A stretch of DNA of 64,000 nucleotides from Micromonospora sp. M71_S20 (GCF_003664255.1 NZ_RCCV01000001.1:2542001-2606000); one strand, 5' to 3'; positions 50,785-63,492 are shown, numbered from the stretch's first letter. Numbers and translations are program-made. Notes: generated by a model not told the origin, from the sequence alone.

Positions 50785-50858
50785 TGGGGCTAGCTGGAAT
50801 CGAACCAGCGACCTCAGAGTTATCAGCTCTGCGCTCTAACCGACTGAGCTATAGCCCC
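50785..50858 (-). tRNA. tRNA-Ile (anticodon GAT)
   Basis: Acceptor GGGGCTA/TAGCCCC, D-arm GCTC..GAGC, anticodon stem CAGAG/CTCTG with loop CTGATAA (GAT), T-loop TTCGATT. CCA is not encoded (CCG follows). Located between the DLW-39 gene and the DUF3566 gene, same strand. Confidence 0.95.
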
Positions 50859-51023
50859 GCGTGGCGACGAGCAAGGTTAACCCATCCGTCCGTCCGGCCC
50901 CAAATCGGGGGCCGCCGCGACATCCGGGCGTTGCCGTCGCCTCTGAACCTACCGGAGGCTCCGCACCCGGCCCACCCGATTACGCCGCCGTGCGGCCCCG
51001 GTGACGTGCCTCAAGATGCACGG

Positions 51024-51058
51024 AAGCCGGGGCTCCGCGCTCGGCGGTGCCCCGGCTT
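51024..51058 (-). terminator. Strong hairpin after the DUF3566 gene
   Basis: Perfect 10-bp arms AAGCCGGGGC (51024-51033) and GCCCCGGCTT (51049-51058), 15-nt loop, ending 11 bp past the DUF3566 stop. Closes the gyrB-gyrA-DUF3566 unit. Confidence 0.7.
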
Positions 51059-51068
51059 CTGAGGTGGT

Positions 51069-51980
51069 TCAGTCGCGCTCGGCCAGGGTCAGCTCGATGC
51101 CGCCGACCAGGTCCGCGCAGACGTTGTAGACGAACGCCCCGAGCGTGGCGAGCGCCGTGAACAGCACGACGTTGACCAGGCCGATCAACGCCGAGCTGAG
51201 GATCACGCCCTTGGCGGTGATCTGGAAGCCGCTGGTGCTCTGGCCGCCGCCCGCGCTGACCAGGTCGGTCAGGCTGTCGTTGACGCTGGTGAACACGCCC
51301 ATCGCGTCGAGGGCCAGGTAGAGCACCGAGGTGGCTACCACCACGACGATGAAGAGCACCACCGAGACCGCGAACGCGAACTTCATGACGGACCAGGGGT
51401 CGATCCGCTTGAGGTTCAGCCGGGCCCGGCGCGGCCCGCGCGACGCGGCCGAGCTGACAGACGTACGCGCGGCGCGTACCGCGTCACCCACGCGGGCCGC
51501 CCCGACGGCTGCGGCGCCGCCGATCCCCGGCGGCAGGCCGCCCCCGTTGGCGGGGCGGCCGGCGGCGGTCGGGCGCGCGCCGTCCGACTGCGGCTTCGCG
51601 GTGCCCGTGACGCGGGGCTGGGTGCCGGTGGCGCCCGTGATCCGCGGCTGTGTCCCGGTGGTGCCGGTCGACTGGCCGGCACCGACCTTCAGCGGCTGCG
51701 TCGTCGTCGGTGTGGCGGCGGCCGGCTTGGCGGCGGGGGCCGGCTTGTCGACCCCCACCGCTTCGGTCCGCTCCGGCGCGTCCCCGTCCTCCGAGGGCTT
51801 GTCCGGAGGCGGTGTCATTCCGGGAGCCCGGGTGAATTTCGGGGCAGGCGCGTCGGCGGGGACGGTGGCCCGACCCACGGCCGCGCGGCCGGTCGCTGGT
51901 GTGCCGCTCTTCGCGGCCTCCTCGTCGACCGGGGTGGCCGAGGTCCCCGTGTTCCCCGACTTCGCCTGTGTCTCCGTCAT
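51069..51980 (-). CDS. DUF3566 membrane protein
   Basis: 303 residues. A Pro/Thr/Ala-rich disordered N-terminal 185 residues with near-repeats (TGTQPRITGATGTQPRVTGT) lead to a basic stretch (RRARLNLKRIDPWSVMKFAF) and two TM segments (VVLFIVVVVATSVLYLALD; ALIGLVNVVLFTALATLGAF). The gene follows gyrA by 4 bp, the standard actinobacterial position. Role in cell envelope or division is suggested by analogy only. The long low-complexity tail varies between species. Confidence 0.88.
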   Translation of the reverse strand: MTETQAKSGNTGTSATPVDEEAAKSGTPATGRAAVGRATVPADAPAPKFTRAPGMTPPPDKPSEDGDAPERTEAVGVDKPAPAAKPAAATPTTTQPLKVGAGQSTGTTGTQPRITGATGTQPRVTGTAKPQSDGARPTAAGRPANGGGLPPGIGGAAAVGAARVGDAVRAARTSVSSAASRGPRRARLNLKRIDPWSVMKFAFAVSVVLFIVVVVATSVLYLALDAMGVFTSVNDSLTDLVSAGGGQSTSGFQITAKGVILSSALIGLVNVVLFTALATLGAFVYNVCADLVGGIELTLAERD

Positions 51981-51984
51981 TCAA

Positions 51985-54900
51985 CTAGTCCTGTTCGTCA
52001 GGCTCGTCGGCATTGCGAGCAATCGCCACGATAGTCACGCCATCCGGAAGGTCCATCAGCTTGACCCCCATTGTGTTCCGGTCACGCGTACGGCGTACAG
52101 GCTTCACCGGAGTCCGGATGACACCACCGTTGCTGGTGATCGCGAACAGCTCGTCGTCCGGGTCGATCACCACCGCGCCGACCAGACCACCGCGCCGCTC
52201 GGTGATCTTCGCAGTCAGCACGCCCTTACCTCCCCGGCCCTGCACGGGGTATTCCTCGATCGGGGTGCGTTTCGCGAATCCCCCGTTCGTGGCCACCAGG
52301 ACGTCCAGCCCTTCGCGGACCACCTCCATGGCCAGCAGGACGTCGTCCTCGCTGAAGCGCATGCCGATGACGCCCGAGGTGGCCCGCCCCATCGGGCGCA
52401 GCGCCTCGTCGCTCGCGTTGAACCGGATCGCCTGCGCGTTCTTCGAGACCAGCAGCAGATCCTCCTCCGGCGCGACCAGCGCCGCCCCGACCAGCTCGTC
52501 CTCGTCGCGCAGGTTGATCGCGATGATGCCGCCGGACCGGGGGGAGTCGAACTCCTCGAGCCGAGTCTTCTTCACCAGGCCGTTCTTCGTGGCAAGTACC
52601 AGGTAGGGGGCCACCTGGTAGTTCGGAATCTCGATGATCTGCGCAATCTGCTCGTCGGGCTGGAACGCGAGCAGGTTGGCCACGTGCTGACCCTTGGCCA
52701 CCCTACTGGCCTCGGGAAGCTCGTACGCCTTCGCCCGGTAGACGCGCCCCTTGTTGGTGAAGAAGAGCATCCAGTCGTGCGTCGAGCATACGAAGAAGTG
52801 GCTGACGATGTCGTCCTGCCGGAGCGTCGCCCCGCTGACACCCTTGCCGCCGCGGCGCTGGGACCGGTAGAGGTCGACCTTGGTCCGCTTCGCGTAACCC
52901 GTACGGGTGATCGTGACCACCACGTCCTCGCGGGCGATGAGGTCCTCCATGGAGACCTCGCCCTCGAACGGCACAATCTTGGTGCGCCGCTCGTCGCCCC
53001 ACTTGGCGACGATCTCGCCGAGCTCCTCCGAGACGATCCTGCGCTGCCGCTCGGGCTTGGCGAGGATGTCCTTGAGGTCGGCGATCTCCAGCTCCAGCTT
53101 GGCCAGGTCGTCGAGGATCCGCTGCCGCTCCAACGCGGCGAGCCGGCGCAGCTGCATGTCGAGGATCGCGGTCGCCTGGATCTCGTCGATCTCCAGCAGC
53201 CGGATCAGGCCCTGCCGGGCGTCCTCGACGGTGGGCGAGCGCCGGATCAGGGCGATCACCTCGTCGAGGGCGTCCAGGGCCTTGGACAGACCGCGCAGAA
53301 TGTGCGCCCGCTCCTCCGCCTTGCGCAGCCGGAACGCCGTCCGCCGGCGGATCACGTCGATCTGGTGCTCGACGTAGTAGCGGATGAACTGGGCCAGGTT
53401 CAGCGTGCGCGGCACCCCGTCGACCAGCGCCAGCATGTTGGCGCCGAAGGTCTCCTGGAGCTGGGTGTGCTTGTAGAGGTTGTTCAGCACCACCTTGGCG
53501 ACCGCGTCGCGCTTGAGCACGAGCACGATCCGCATGCCCGTACGCCCGGAGGACTCGTCGCGGATATCGGCGATGCCGGCGAGCTTGCCCTCCTTGATCA
53601 GCTCGGCGATCCGCTCGGCCAGGTTGTCCGGGTTCACCTGGTAGGGCAGCTCGCTGACGACCAGGCAGGGGCGGCCCCGCTTGTCCTCCTCGACCTCCAC
53701 CACGGCCCGCATCCGGATCGACCCACGCCCGGTGCGGTACGCGTCCTGGATTGCCTGCGTGCCCACGATCAGGCCGTGGGTGGGGAAGTCGGGCCCCTTG
53801 ACGATCTCCAGCAGCGCGTCGAGGGTGGTGGCCTCGTCCTCCTCCGGGTGCTCCAGGCACCACTGCACCGCCGTGCCGATCTCGCGCAGGTTGTGCGGCG
53901 GGATCTTGGTGGCCATGCCGACCGCGATGCCCTCGGAGCCGTTGACGAGGAGGTTCGGGATCCGCGACGGCAGGATGGTGGGCTCCTTGGCCCGGCCGTC
54001 GTAGTTGTCCTGAAGATCGACGGTGTCCTCGTCGATGTCCCGCAGCATCTCCATGGCCAGCGGGTCGAGCTTGCACTCGGTGTTGTGGCTGACGAAGCCG
54101 TCCGAGACGAACGAGTGGTCGTCGGTGTCCACCCGGATGCTGTAGACCGGCTGGACCCCGGCGTCGACGACGCTGGCGACCTCCGCGTAGTAGAACCGAC
54201 CGTCGACCAGCGGCTCGACCACGTCGAGCACCTCGGTCTCGGTGATCCGCGCGGCGATCTCGTCGCGGTCCCGCTCCCAGCGCTCGATGCGGTCGACGTT
54301 GTGCCGGCGCAGCCAGTCCCGCTCGGTCCAGCGCGTCGCGCCGTGCTCCCGGATGAAGTCACCCACCAGCGGCACGTGGTCGCCGGAGAGCGCGGTGCTG
54401 GTTGCCGGGACCGACGCCAGCTCGGACTCCAGCTTGGCCTGCTTGCGGCCGAGGAAGCCGACGTGGGCGGCGAAGATCCGCGCGTCGCGGCGGTTGGTCA
54501 CCACGACCTTGATCTCGCCGTTGTCGTACCGGCACTGCCGGCTGACCACGCCGAACTCCAGCAGCAGCTGCTGGACCTCGCGGGCCAGCCGCTCGCTGCG
54601 GGTCGAGTACGAGATCTGGATGGTGTTGCGCGGCAGCAGCGACGAGGAGCCGTCGCCCTCGAAGAGTGCCTGGAGGAAGGCCCGCTTGACCGCCGCCGGC
54701 CCCTGCCAGACGAACTCGGGCACGAACTTGGCAGCGCTGCGCGCCCCGACCAGCTCGCCGAGAAGGCTCTTCCGAAGGGCCGAGAGGTCCTGGACGTCGA
54801 GTTCGTGCAGCAGGCTGCCGGAGGCGATGGTGCGCTGGCTAACGTACCGCGGGCCGCCCACCGCCAGGTCGTAGGCCGCGAGGACCCGGACGAAGAACTC

Positions 54901-55764
54901 GCGGTCGACGTTGTTGAAGCCCGCCCGTCCCTCCGAGACCCAGCCTTCGCTGACGAAGGCGCCGGCCAGGACGGCCGCCTCGACGTGCTCCAGCATCGGG
55001 TAGCCGATCTCGTCGGGCACCGTGCGCTGGAGGACCACCCGGTCGCCCGGCGAGATCTCGGCGAGCAGCTTCCACAGCAGGGTCGGCACGCCGGCCACGT
55101 CCACCAGACAGAGCACCGGGTGGTTGTGGGTGCCGGTCAGCTCGTACCCCTCGCGGGTGCGCAGCTTCAGCGTCGGGTGCTCGCCGGAGTGGAAGAACTT
55201 CGAGGCGCGGACCAGGTCGCCGTTGCGGTCGCGGACCTTGAGGTCGATGTCCGTCTCGCTGCTCGGCGCCGCGCTCGACACGATCTCACCGATCCGGACC
55301 GAACCATCGGCGGTACGGATCCGCGCGTCCCCGGTGAGGCAGTAGCGCATCGCGGCAGCAGGATCGTTGCCCGGCGAGCCGAAGTTGCCGTTGCCGTCGA
55401 CCAGCGGGTAGCGCAGCGACCAGGGCTGCGCCATCCGGACCAGCGCGTCGTAGATCGCCGAGTCGCCGTGCGGGTGGAACTGGCCCATCACGTCGCCGAC
55501 CACGCGGGAGCACTTCACGTAGCCCCGGTCCGGCCGGTAGCCGGAGTCGAACATGGCGTAGAGGATCTTGCGGTGGACCGGCTTGAGCCCGTCCCGGACG
55601 TCCGGCAGCGCCCGCCCGACGATCACGCTCATCGCGTAGTCAAGGTAGGAGCGCTGCATCTCCACCTCGAGCCCGACCGGTTCGATGCGGTCGTGCGCGA
55701 CGACGGCGGCGACGGTCTCGGGGAGCTCGGGCTCGTTGGGTGTGGACTCGGGGATATCGGTCAC
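51985..55764 (-). CDS. gyrA: DNA gyrase subunit A with in-frame intein
   Basis: 1259-codon ORF; 839 residues after splicing. The GyrA N-domain ([40 protein letters not shown]) has the quinolone-region residues S102 and D106, of the susceptible type. Catalytic Tyr141 in PAAAMRY is followed directly by the intein. The C-extein resumes [20 protein letters not shown] and runs through the coiled-coil to the C-terminal propeller with GyrA-box SQRRGGKG. Gyrase introduces negative supercoils; without splicing the active site is disrupted, so splicing is essential. Gene order gyrB-gyrA-DUF3566, with 130 bp between gyrB and gyrA. Confidence 0.97.
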   Translation of the reverse strand: MTDIPESTPNEPELPETVAAVVAHDRIEPVGLEVEMQRSYLDYAMSVIVGRALPDVRDGLKPVHRKILYAMFDSGYRPDRGYVKCSRVVGDVMGQFHPHGDSAIYDALVRMAQPWSLRYPLVDGNGNFGSPGNDPAAAMRYCLTGDARIRTADGSVRIGEIVSSAAPSSETDIDLKVRDRNGDLVRASKFFHSGEHPTLKLRTREGYELTGTHNHPVLCLVDVAGVPTLLWKLLAEISPGDRVVLQRTVPDEIGYPMLEHVEAAVLAGAFVSEGWVSEGRAGFNNVDREFFVRVLAAYDLAVGGPRYVSQRTIASGSLLHELDVQDLSALRKSLLGELVGARSAAKFVPEFVWQGPAAVKRAFLQALFEGDGSSSLLPRNTIQISYSTRSERLAREVQQLLLEFGVVSRQCRYDNGEIKVVVTNRRDARIFAAHVGFLGRKQAKLESELASVPATSTALSGDHVPLVGDFIREHGATRWTERDWLRRHNVDRIERWERDRDEIAARITETEVLDVVEPLVDGRFYYAEVASVVDAGVQPVYSIRVDTDDHSFVSDGFVSHNTECKLDPLAMEMLRDIDEDTVDLQDNYDGRAKEPTILPSRIPNLLVNGSEGIAVGMATKIPPHNLREIGTAVQWCLEHPEEDEATTLDALLEIVKGPDFPTHGLIVGTQAIQDAYRTGRGSIRMRAVVEVEEDKRGRPCLVVSELPYQVNPDNLAERIAELIKEGKLAGIADIRDESSGRTGMRIVLVLKRDAVAKVVLNNLYKHTQLQETFGANMLALVDGVPRTLNLAQFIRYYVEHQIDVIRRRTAFRLRKAEERAHILRGLSKALDALDEVIALIRRSPTVEDARQGLIRLLEIDEIQATAILDMQLRRLAALERQRILDDLAKLELEIADLKDILAKPERQRRIVSEELGEIVAKWGDERRTKIVPFEGEVSMEDLIAREDVVVTITRTGYAKRTKVDLYRSQRRGGKGVSGATLRQDDIVSHFFVCSTHDWMLFFTNKGRVYRAKAYELPEASRVAKGQHVANLLAFQPDEQIAQIIEIPNYQVAPYLVLATKNGLVKKTRLEEFDSPRSGGIIAINLRDEDELVGAALVAPEEDLLLVSKNAQAIRFNASDEALRPMGRATSGVIGMRFSEDDVLLAMEVVREGLDVLVATNGGFAKRTPIEEYPVQGRGGKGVLTAKITERRGGLVGAVVIDPDDELFAITSNGGVIRTPVKPVRRTRDRNTMGVKLMDLPDGVTIVAIARNADEPDEQD
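54082..55341 (-). other. GyrA intein with LAGLIDADG homing endonuclease
   Basis: 420 residues, Cys1 (55341-55339) to His-Asn (Asn at 54084-54082), +1 residue Thr. Splicing blocks: [35 protein letters not shown] (T71, H74), [31 protein letters not shown]. The insert between B and F holds two LAGLIDADG motifs: [12 protein letters not shown] (E132) and [10 protein letters not shown] (D230), both with acidic residues, so the endonuclease may be active. The insertion point matches the GyrA intein of Mycobacterium xenopi. The splicing part is close to that family's sequence ([13 protein letters not shown]). Confidence 0.93.
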
Positions 55765-55800
55765 TGTTAACCCTTATCAGACTCAGAGTCGTTTTCGTGC

Positions 55801-55852
55801 TGTGGATAACGGCTGTGGATACCGGCCGCTCTGTGGATAACTCTGTGGATCG
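55801..55852. promoter_or_regulatory. Cluster of four DnaA-box-like sequences in gyrB-gyrA gap
   Basis: TGTGGATAA at 55801-55809 and 55832-55840 are perfect consensus boxes; TGTGGATAC (55814-55822) and TGTGGATCG (55844-55852) are variants. All point the same way, 12-18 bp apart. The cluster lies upstream of gyrA. Possible DnaA-mediated regulation of gyrA or a titration site. Confidence 0.7.
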
Positions 55853-55894
55853 GCGGGCTGGCCGGTGGACGACCGGCCGGCTCGCCGGGACCCG

Positions 55895-58348
<2,454 letters not shown>

Positions 58349-58903
58349 ATGGGGCTGGACAACGTCGCGGTGCAGTGGCCGCGGACCGGCCGCTTCTACG
58401 ATCCGGTCGCGCCGGCCGAGTTCGTCGACTTCGGCGACATCGTCGACATGCCCCGCATCTCCGCGCCGACCGCGGCGCTCGCCGAGCTGATCGCCAAGAC
58501 CGGCACCGTGCGGGCGACCGCGTACACCGAACTGGTCGACCTGCTGCTCGGCCTGGAGGGTGTGCTCTACGCCACGGACGCGGCGGCCGAGGACGAGGAT
58601 CCGGTGATCGATCCGGACGGCTGCGCCTGGGTCGCCGGCGGCATCGAGCGGTTCGTGGCGGGCCACCGCCCGTACGGCGAGGCCGTCACCTTCGACTCGG
58701 TGAGCCAGGTGCTGCGGTCGCTGCTCGCCGACGGGCGGTTGGCCGAGCAGCAGCTGCGCTGGCTCGGCAGCCGCCTGGACGCGCTGCGCGACGAGAGCGG
58801 CGAGCCGCCGCAGTGGAACTTCACCTGCGCCGAGCTGGCGGTGCTGGCGGCCTTCTACCGGCGCTGCGCCGACCGCGGCTTCGCCGTCTACGCCGACGCC
58901 TGA
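58349..58903 (+). CDS. Conserved-looking hypothetical protein
   Basis: 184 residues, no family recognised. Mixed alpha/beta, acidic: MGLDNVAVQWPRTGRFYDPV, DIVDMPRISAPTAALAELIA, AYTELVDLLLGLEGVLYATD, GEAVTFDSVSQVLRSLLADG, ELAVLAAFYRRCADRGFAVY. No signal peptide or TM. Ends 16 bp inside the convergent MarR gene. Coding status is well supported by length and composition. Confidence 0.65.
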   Translation: MGLDNVAVQWPRTGRFYDPVAPAEFVDFGDIVDMPRISAPTAALAELIAKTGTVRATAYTELVDLLLGLEGVLYATDAAAEDEDPVIDPDGCAWVAGGIERFVAGHRPYGEAVTFDSVSQVLRSLLADGRLAEQQLRWLGSRLDALRDESGEPPQWNFTCAELAVLAAFYRRCADRGFAVYADA

Positions 58904-59370
58904 CCTCTTCCGGCGGCGGACCCGCCCGCGCGGTTGGCGGCGTCGATGACGCGGGTCAGCACGGCGTGCAGGTGGCGCAGATCCTCGACCGGCATGCCGA
59001 GCCGTTCGACGATCGCGGGCGGGATCTGCTCGGCCCGCTCCCGCAGGGCCCGACCGGCGGCGGTCAGCGTCACCGCGAGGCTCCGCTCGTCGGCGGGGTC
59101 GCGCTCGCGCCGGACGTAGCCGGCCGCCTCCAGCCGCTTGAGCAGGGGCGACAGTGTGCCCGGGTCGAGCTGGAGCAGGCGGCTGAGGTCGCGTACGGAC
59201 AGCGGCGCGTGCTGCCAGAGCGCGAGCATCACCAGGTACTGCGGGTGGGTGAGCCCCATCGGCTCCAGCAGCGGCCGGTAGACGGCGACGACGCCGCGCG
59301 CGGCGACGGAGAGCGCGAAGCACACCTGCTGTTCCAGCGCCAGGGGATCCCCGTCGAGCTGGTCGGTCAC
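58888..59370 (-). CDS. ohrR: OhrR-like MarR regulator
   Basis: 160 residues from GTG 59370. LEQQVCFALSVAARGVVAVY carries the peroxide-sensing Cys typical of OhrR, followed by PLLEPMGLTHPQYLVMLALW and winged helix SVRDLSRLLQLDPGTLSPLL, KRLEAAGYVRRERDPADERS. OhrR represses an organic hydroperoxide reductase, released on oxidation of that Cys. No ohr gene is in the window. The upstream gap holds two AT-rich dyads. Confidence 0.82.
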   Translation of the reverse strand: MTDQLDGDPLALEQQVCFALSVAARGVVAVYRPLLEPMGLTHPQYLVMLALWQHAPLSVRDLSRLLQLDPGTLSPLLKRLEAAGYVRRERDPADERSLAVTLTAAGRALRERAEQIPPAIVERLGMPVEDLRHLHAVLTRVIDAANRAGGSAAGRGQASA

Positions 59371-59401
59371 GGTCGGGCCTCCTCGTCGTCGTTGCGAGCG
59401 T

Positions 59402-59429
59402 ACCAATAATTGGTGTACCAATGATTTGT
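59402..59429. promoter_or_regulatory. Twin AT-rich inverted repeats, candidate OhrR operator
   Basis: ACCAAT-A-ATTGGT (59402-59414, perfect) and ACCAAT-G-ATTTGT (59417-59429), centres 15 bp apart, in an AT-rich island of otherwise GC-rich DNA. Position between ohrR-like gene and the 75-residue protein gene suits autoregulation. Confidence 0.6.
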
Positions 59430-59464
59430 ACGCCAAACGTTCCCGTCGCACCGGAGGCCAGGCG

Positions 59465-59692
59465 ATGACCGACGAGAAGCCCACCCCGAAGGCCCCGGGT
59501 GAGGGCGGCCGCCTGATGGCCTGGGCGTTCCGGCGCTTCGCGGGCCCGCCGGAGGTCCAGGGCGCGGTGCAGGGCGGCTCGAACCACGCCCGGGAGGCGT
59601 GGAAGCGGGACCTGGAGCGGCGCAAGCAGTGGAGCCGCGAGCAGCGGGAACGCAAGCGCGCCGAGCGGGAGGCCCGGCGCGAGGGTCGCTGA
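59465..59692 (+). CDS. Small basic hypothetical protein
   Basis: 75 residues from ATG 59465 with GGAGG 7 nt upstream; MTDEKPTPKAPGEGGRLMAW, an AFRRFAGPPEVQGAVQGGSN segment, then a highly charged helical tail (REQRERKRAEREARREGR). No named family. Shares its upstream region with the OhrR-like gene. Possibly nucleic-acid interacting, given the Arg/Glu-rich C-terminus. Confidence 0.6.
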   Translation: MTDEKPTPKAPGEGGRLMAWAFRRFAGPPEVQGAVQGGSNHAREAWKRDLERRKQWSREQRERKRAEREARREGR

Positions 59693-59695
59693 CCG

Positions 59696-60304
59696 TCAGC
59701 CGTAGGTGTCCCGCGGGCCGCGGCCGCGGACCCGGCGCGGGCCCTTCGACCAGGAGGGCGCGGCGGGGCCGTGGATGTGCAGCTTGCGCACCACGTTGTG
59801 GCCGACCTCGCTGGCGATCTGCTTGAGCAGCGAGCCGGCAAGCAGCCGCAGCTGGGTGGCCCACGCGGTCGAGCGGGCCTCCACGGTCAGCTCGCCGTCC
59901 TCCAGCTTCACCGGCCGGCTGTGCTGGGCCACCTCCGGGCCCACCACCCGCTCCCAGGCGCCGAACACCGTCGCCTCGGCCGCCGGCTGCTGCCAGCCGC
60001 GCGCCTTGACGAGCCGGTTGAGCACCGCGCCGAGCGGCTGCGGGTCGCGCGGGTCCGGCCCGGGGCCGGAGTATCCGCGCAGGCGCCGCTGGCCGCCCTC
60101 GCCGTCGCCGCCACCCCCGCCGGGCGTACGCCGACGCGTCCGGGCCGCCGACTCCCGGCGGGCCCGCGCCGCGTCCAGCACGGCCCGCGCCAGCTCGGGG
60201 CCGCTCGCCGCGTCGCCACCCGCCGCGCTGCCAGAGTCGCCGCCGGTCGTTCCGCCGCCACGGCCCGGGCCGAGCCGGGCCGGCGGAAGCTGCTCATCCG
60301 ACAC
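59696..60304 (-). CDS. dciA: DUF721/DciA-type helicase-loading protein
   Basis: 202 residues from GTG 60304, overlapping recF by 11 bp. Disordered Gly/Arg-rich N-terminus, then the KH-like DUF721 domain: [60 protein letters not shown]. DciA proteins load or activate replicative helicase DnaB in bacteria without DnaC. Its place between recF and gyrB is conserved in actinobacteria. Confidence 0.88.
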   Translation of the reverse strand: MSDEQLPPARLGPGRGGGTTGGDSGSAAGGDAASGPELARAVLDAARARRESAARTRRRTPGGGGGDGEGGQRRLRGYSGPGPDPRDPQPLGAVLNRLVKARGWQQPAAEATVFGAWERVVGPEVAQHSRPVKLEDGELTVEARSTAWATQLRLLAGSLLKQIASEVGHNVVRKLHIHGPAAPSWSKGPRRVRGRGPRDTYG

Positions 60305-61427
60305 GTCGCACCGTCCCCTCGGCCACGGCGTACCGGGTGCCACGCAGGGACACCGGGACGTCCTCGTCGACCGCGCAGGTCACCAGCAGCTGGCTCGCCC
60401 CGCCGACCAGCTCCGCCAGCCGCTCCCGCCGCCCGGCGTCCAGCTCGGCGAAGACGTCGTCGAGCACCAGCACGGGCTCGATGCCGTCGGAACGCAGCAG
60501 GTCGTAGCCGGCGAGCCGCAGCGCCAGGGCGTACGACCAGGACTCGCCGTGGCTCGCGTACCCCTTGGCGGGCAGCGGGCCCAGCGTGAGCGCCAGCTCG
60601 TCGCGGTGCGGGCCGACCAGGGTGGTGCCCCGCTCCACCTCGGCGGCGCGGGACTCGACGAGTGCGGCGGTCAGCGCCGCCGCCAGTGTCTCCCGGTCGG
60701 TGGTGGGCTCCGCCAGCTCCACCGACGGCCGGTACGCGATCCCGGCGGCCCCCCGTCCCGCCGCCACCGCGTCGTACGCCTTCGTCACGTGCGGGCCCAG
60801 CGCCGCGACCAGTTCCAGCCGGCCGGCGAGCAGTTCGGCGCCGTGTCGGGCCAGATGCGTGTCCCAGACCGCCAGGGTCGACAGGTCCCCGCCCCGCGAC
60901 CCGCCCATCTTGCGGGCCAGGTACGCGGTGCGCAGCAACGCGTTGCGCTGCTTGACCACCCGCTCGTAGTCGGCCCGCACCCCGGCGTACCGGGGCTGGC
61001 GGCTGACCAGCAGGTCGTCGAGGTAGCGGCGGCGCTCGGCCGGGTCGCCCCGGACGAGTTCCAGGTCCTCCGGGGCGAACAGCACGAGCCGCAGCGCGCC
61101 GAGCACGTCCCGCGCCCGGCGGGCCGGCGACCGCCCCAGGCGGGCCCGGTTGGCCTTGCCCGGCACGATCTCCAGCTCGATCAGCAGCTCGCGCCCCTCG
61201 TGCACGACCGCGCAGCGGATCACCGCAGAGGAGGCGCCCATCCGGACGAGGGGGGCGTCCGTGGCGACCCGGTGCGAATCCAGGGTCGCCACGTAGCCCA
61301 GCGCCTCGACCAGGTTCGTCTTGCCGACGCCGTTGGCGCCGGTCAGGACGTTCGCCCCCGGCTCCAGGTCCACGCCGACCCGCTCGTACGAGCGGAAGTC
61401 GACCAGTTCGAGCCGGCGGACGTACAC
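60294..61427 (-). CDS. recF: DNA recombination/repair protein RecF
   Basis: 377 residues from GTG 61427: [20 protein letters not shown], Walker [37 protein letters not shown], signature [20 protein letters not shown] and Walker [23 protein letters not shown]-like ATPase loading RecA at gaps with RecO/RecR. Lies 17 bp after gnd in the dnaN-gnd-recF-dciA-gyrB order. Confidence 0.95.
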   Translation of the reverse strand: MYVRRLELVDFRSYERVGVDLEPGANVLTGANGVGKTNLVEALGYVATLDSHRVATDAPLVRMGASSAVIRCAVVHEGRELLIELEIVPGKANRARLGRSPARRARDVLGALRLVLFAPEDLELVRGDPAERRRYLDDLLVSRQPRYAGVRADYERVVKQRNALLRTAYLARKMGGSRGGDLSTLAVWDTHLARHGAELLAGRLELVAALGPHVTKAYDAVAAGRGAAGIAYRPSVELAEPTTDRETLAAALTAALVESRAAEVERGTTLVGPHRDELALTLGPLPAKGYASHGESWSYALALRLAGYDLLRSDGIEPVLVLDDVFAELDAGRRERLAELVGGASQLLVTCAVDEDVPVSLRGTRYAVAEGTVRRVG

Positions 61428-61444
61428 AGGCGCGTGGATTCCGG

Positions 61445-62317
61445 TCAGCGCTTGCGGACGGCGTGCCCGCCGAACTGCTGGCGCAGCGCGGCGACGGCCT
61501 TCATGGCGGGCGAGTCGTCCTGGCGGGAGGCGAAGCGGGCGAAGAGCGAGGCGGTGATCACGTTCAGCGGCACGGCCAGCCGGACCGCCTCGTCGACCGT
61601 CCACCGGCCCTCGCCCGTGTCCTCCGTGTAGCCGCTCAGCTCGGCCAGCTCCGGGTCCTCGTCGAGGGCCCGGTCCAGCAGGTCGAGCAGCCAGGAACGG
61701 ACCACGGTGCCCTCGCGCCAGGACTTGAACACCCCCGGCACGTTGGTGACCAGCTCGGACTTGGCCATCAGCTCGTAGCCCTCGGCGTAGGCGTGCATCA
61801 GGCCGTACTCGATGCCGTTGTGCACCATCTTGGCGTAGTGCCCGGCGCCGACCGGCCCGGCGTGCACGAAGCCGAACTCACCCTCCGGCTTCAGCGACTC
61901 GAAGATCGGCATGAGCCGGTCGACGTGGTCCTGGGCGCCGCCGACCATCAGCGCGTAGCCGTTCTGCCGGCCCCAGACGCCGCCGGAGACGCCGGCGTCG
62001 AGGTAGCCGATGCCGCGCTCGTTGAGCCGCTCGGCGCGGGGCGCGTCGTCGCTGAAGCGGGAGTTGCCACCGTCGATGATGATGTCGCCCTCGCCGAGGA
62101 CGTCGGCGAGCTCGTCGATGGTCGCGTCGGTGACGCCGGCGGGGACCATGACCCAGATCGCGCGGGGCGACTCCAGCTTCTCCGCCAGCTCCGCCAGGGT
62201 CGCGACATCGCTCAGCTCCGCGTTGTGGTCGAAGCCGACCACCTCGTGCCCGGCGGCGCGCAACCGCTCGCGCATGTTGCCGCCCATCCGGCCGAGCCCT
62301 ACCAGGCCGAGCTGCAT
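61445..62317 (-). CDS. gnd: 6-phosphogluconate dehydrogenase (decarboxylating)
   Basis: 290 residues, short NAD-type form. Rossmann start [50 protein letters not shown] and the catalytic [20 protein letters not shown] with Lys. Oxidises 6-phosphogluconate to ribulose 5-phosphate in the pentose phosphate pathway. Its presence between dnaN and recF is a known actinobacterial arrangement. Confidence 0.95.
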   Translation of the reverse strand: MQLGLVGLGRMGGNMRERLRAAGHEVVGFDHNAELSDVATLAELAEKLESPRAIWVMVPAGVTDATIDELADVLGEGDIIIDGGNSRFSDDAPRAERLNERGIGYLDAGVSGGVWGRQNGYALMVGGAQDHVDRLMPIFESLKPEGEFGFVHAGPVGAGHYAKMVHNGIEYGLMHAYAEGYELMAKSELVTNVPGVFKSWREGTVVRSWLLDLLDRALDEDPELAELSGYTEDTGEGRWTVDEAVRLAVPLNVITASLFARFASRQDDSPAMKAVAALRQQFGGHAVRKR

Positions 62318-62358
62318 GTGTTCCTACCTCCGTGCGTCGGGGTCTTCTCGGGGTGCGA

Positions 62359-63492
62359 TCAGCGGGAGACGCGGATCGGCATGATGAGGTACCGGTACCC
62401 GGGGATGACCTCGCCATCCTCACCGGCGGGCGAAATCACCGCGGGCTTGAAGGCATCGACGAACGAGAGCACGGCGAACTGGGCCCCCAGGTTGGTCAGG
62501 CCGTCGATCAGGTACTGGGGGTTGAAGCCGATGGTCAGCGGGTCGCCGGTGAAGGTGGCCTCCATGGCCTCGCTGGCCCGTGCCTCCTCGGTGCCCCCGG
62601 CCTCGACCACCAGGCCGTCGGTGCTGAAGCTGAGCAGCACCGGGGTGGTCCGCTCGGCCACCAGGGCGACCCGCTTCACGACCTCGATCAGGGTGCTGAC
62701 GGGCACCCGCGCCTCGGCGTTGTGGCTGGCCGGGAAGAGCGAGCGCACCGGCGGGTAGTTGGCGCCGTCGAGCAGGCGGCTGGTGGTGCGCCGGGTGCCG
62801 CCGGCGAAGCCGATCATTCCTTCGCCGGCCGCGCCCTGGGAGAGCGCCATGATGACCTGGCCACCGATCGGGCCGAGGGCCTTGGCGGTGTCGTGCAGGG
62901 TCCGGGCCGGCACGAGGGCGTTGACGCTCACCTCGGGGTCGTCCGGGTTCCACTCCATCTCGCGCAGGGCCAGCCGGTAGCGGTCGGTGGCGAGCATGGC
63001 CAGCGTGCCGCCGGAGAGCTCGATGCGTACGCCGGTCATCATCGGCAGCGTCTCGTCGCGCCCGGCGGCGACGGCGACCTGCGCGACCGCGGCGGCGAAG
63101 GCGGCGGCGTCGACGGTGCCGGTGCTCTCCGGCATCTCCGGCAGGGACGGGTAGTCCTCGACCGGCATGGTGGGCAGGGTGAACCGGGCGCTGCCGCAGA
63201 CCAGCTCGAGGTGGGCGCCGACGGCGGCGATGTCCACCGGCTTGGCGGGCAGCGCCTTGGTGATCTCGGCCAGCAGCCGGCCGGAGACGAGGGCGGCGCC
63301 GTCGGCGTCCCCCTGCACCTCGACGGTCACCTGGCTGGAGACCTCGTAGTCGAAGCCCGAAACCTGCAGGTTGCCGTCGGTGACGCGCAGCATCACGCCG
63401 GCGAGCACCGGTACGGACGGCCGGTTGGGCAGGCTCTTCGCGGTCCAGGCCACGGCCTCGGCGAGCGCGTCGCGCTCCACTCGGAACTTCAT
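62359..63492 (-). CDS. dnaN: DNA polymerase III beta subunit (sliding clamp)
   Basis: 377 residues from ATG 63492 with GGAGG 5-9 nt upstream. Three clamp repeats: MKFRVERDALAEAVAWTAKS, TVDAAAFAAAVAQVAVAAGR and ARVPVSTLIEVVKRVALVAE, with ATDRYRLALREMEW and the terminal PGYRYLIMPIRVSR. First gene after the oriC spacer. Confidence 0.97.
   Translation of the reverse strand: MKFRVERDALAEAVAWTAKSLPNRPSVPVLAGVMLRVTDGNLQVSGFDYEVSSQVTVEVQGDADGAALVSGRLLAEITKALPAKPVDIAAVGAHLELVCGSARFTLPTMPVEDYPSLPEMPESTGTVDAAAFAAAVAQVAVAAGRDETLPMMTGVRIELSGGTLAMLATDRYRLALREMEWNPDDPEVSVNALVPARTLHDTAKALGPIGGQVIMALSQGAAGEGMIGFAGGTRRTTSRLLDGANYPPVRSLFPASHNAEARVPVSTLIEVVKRVALVAERTTPVLLSFSTDGLVVEAGGTEEARASEAMEATFTGDPLTIGFNPQYLIDGLTNLGAQFAVLSFVDAFKPAVISPAGEDGEVIPGYRYLIMPIRVSR

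Noticed and set aside
51331..55770. 1479-codon open frame opposite gyrA
   Set aside because: Antisense shadow in high-GC DNA; gyrA on the minus strand is certain.
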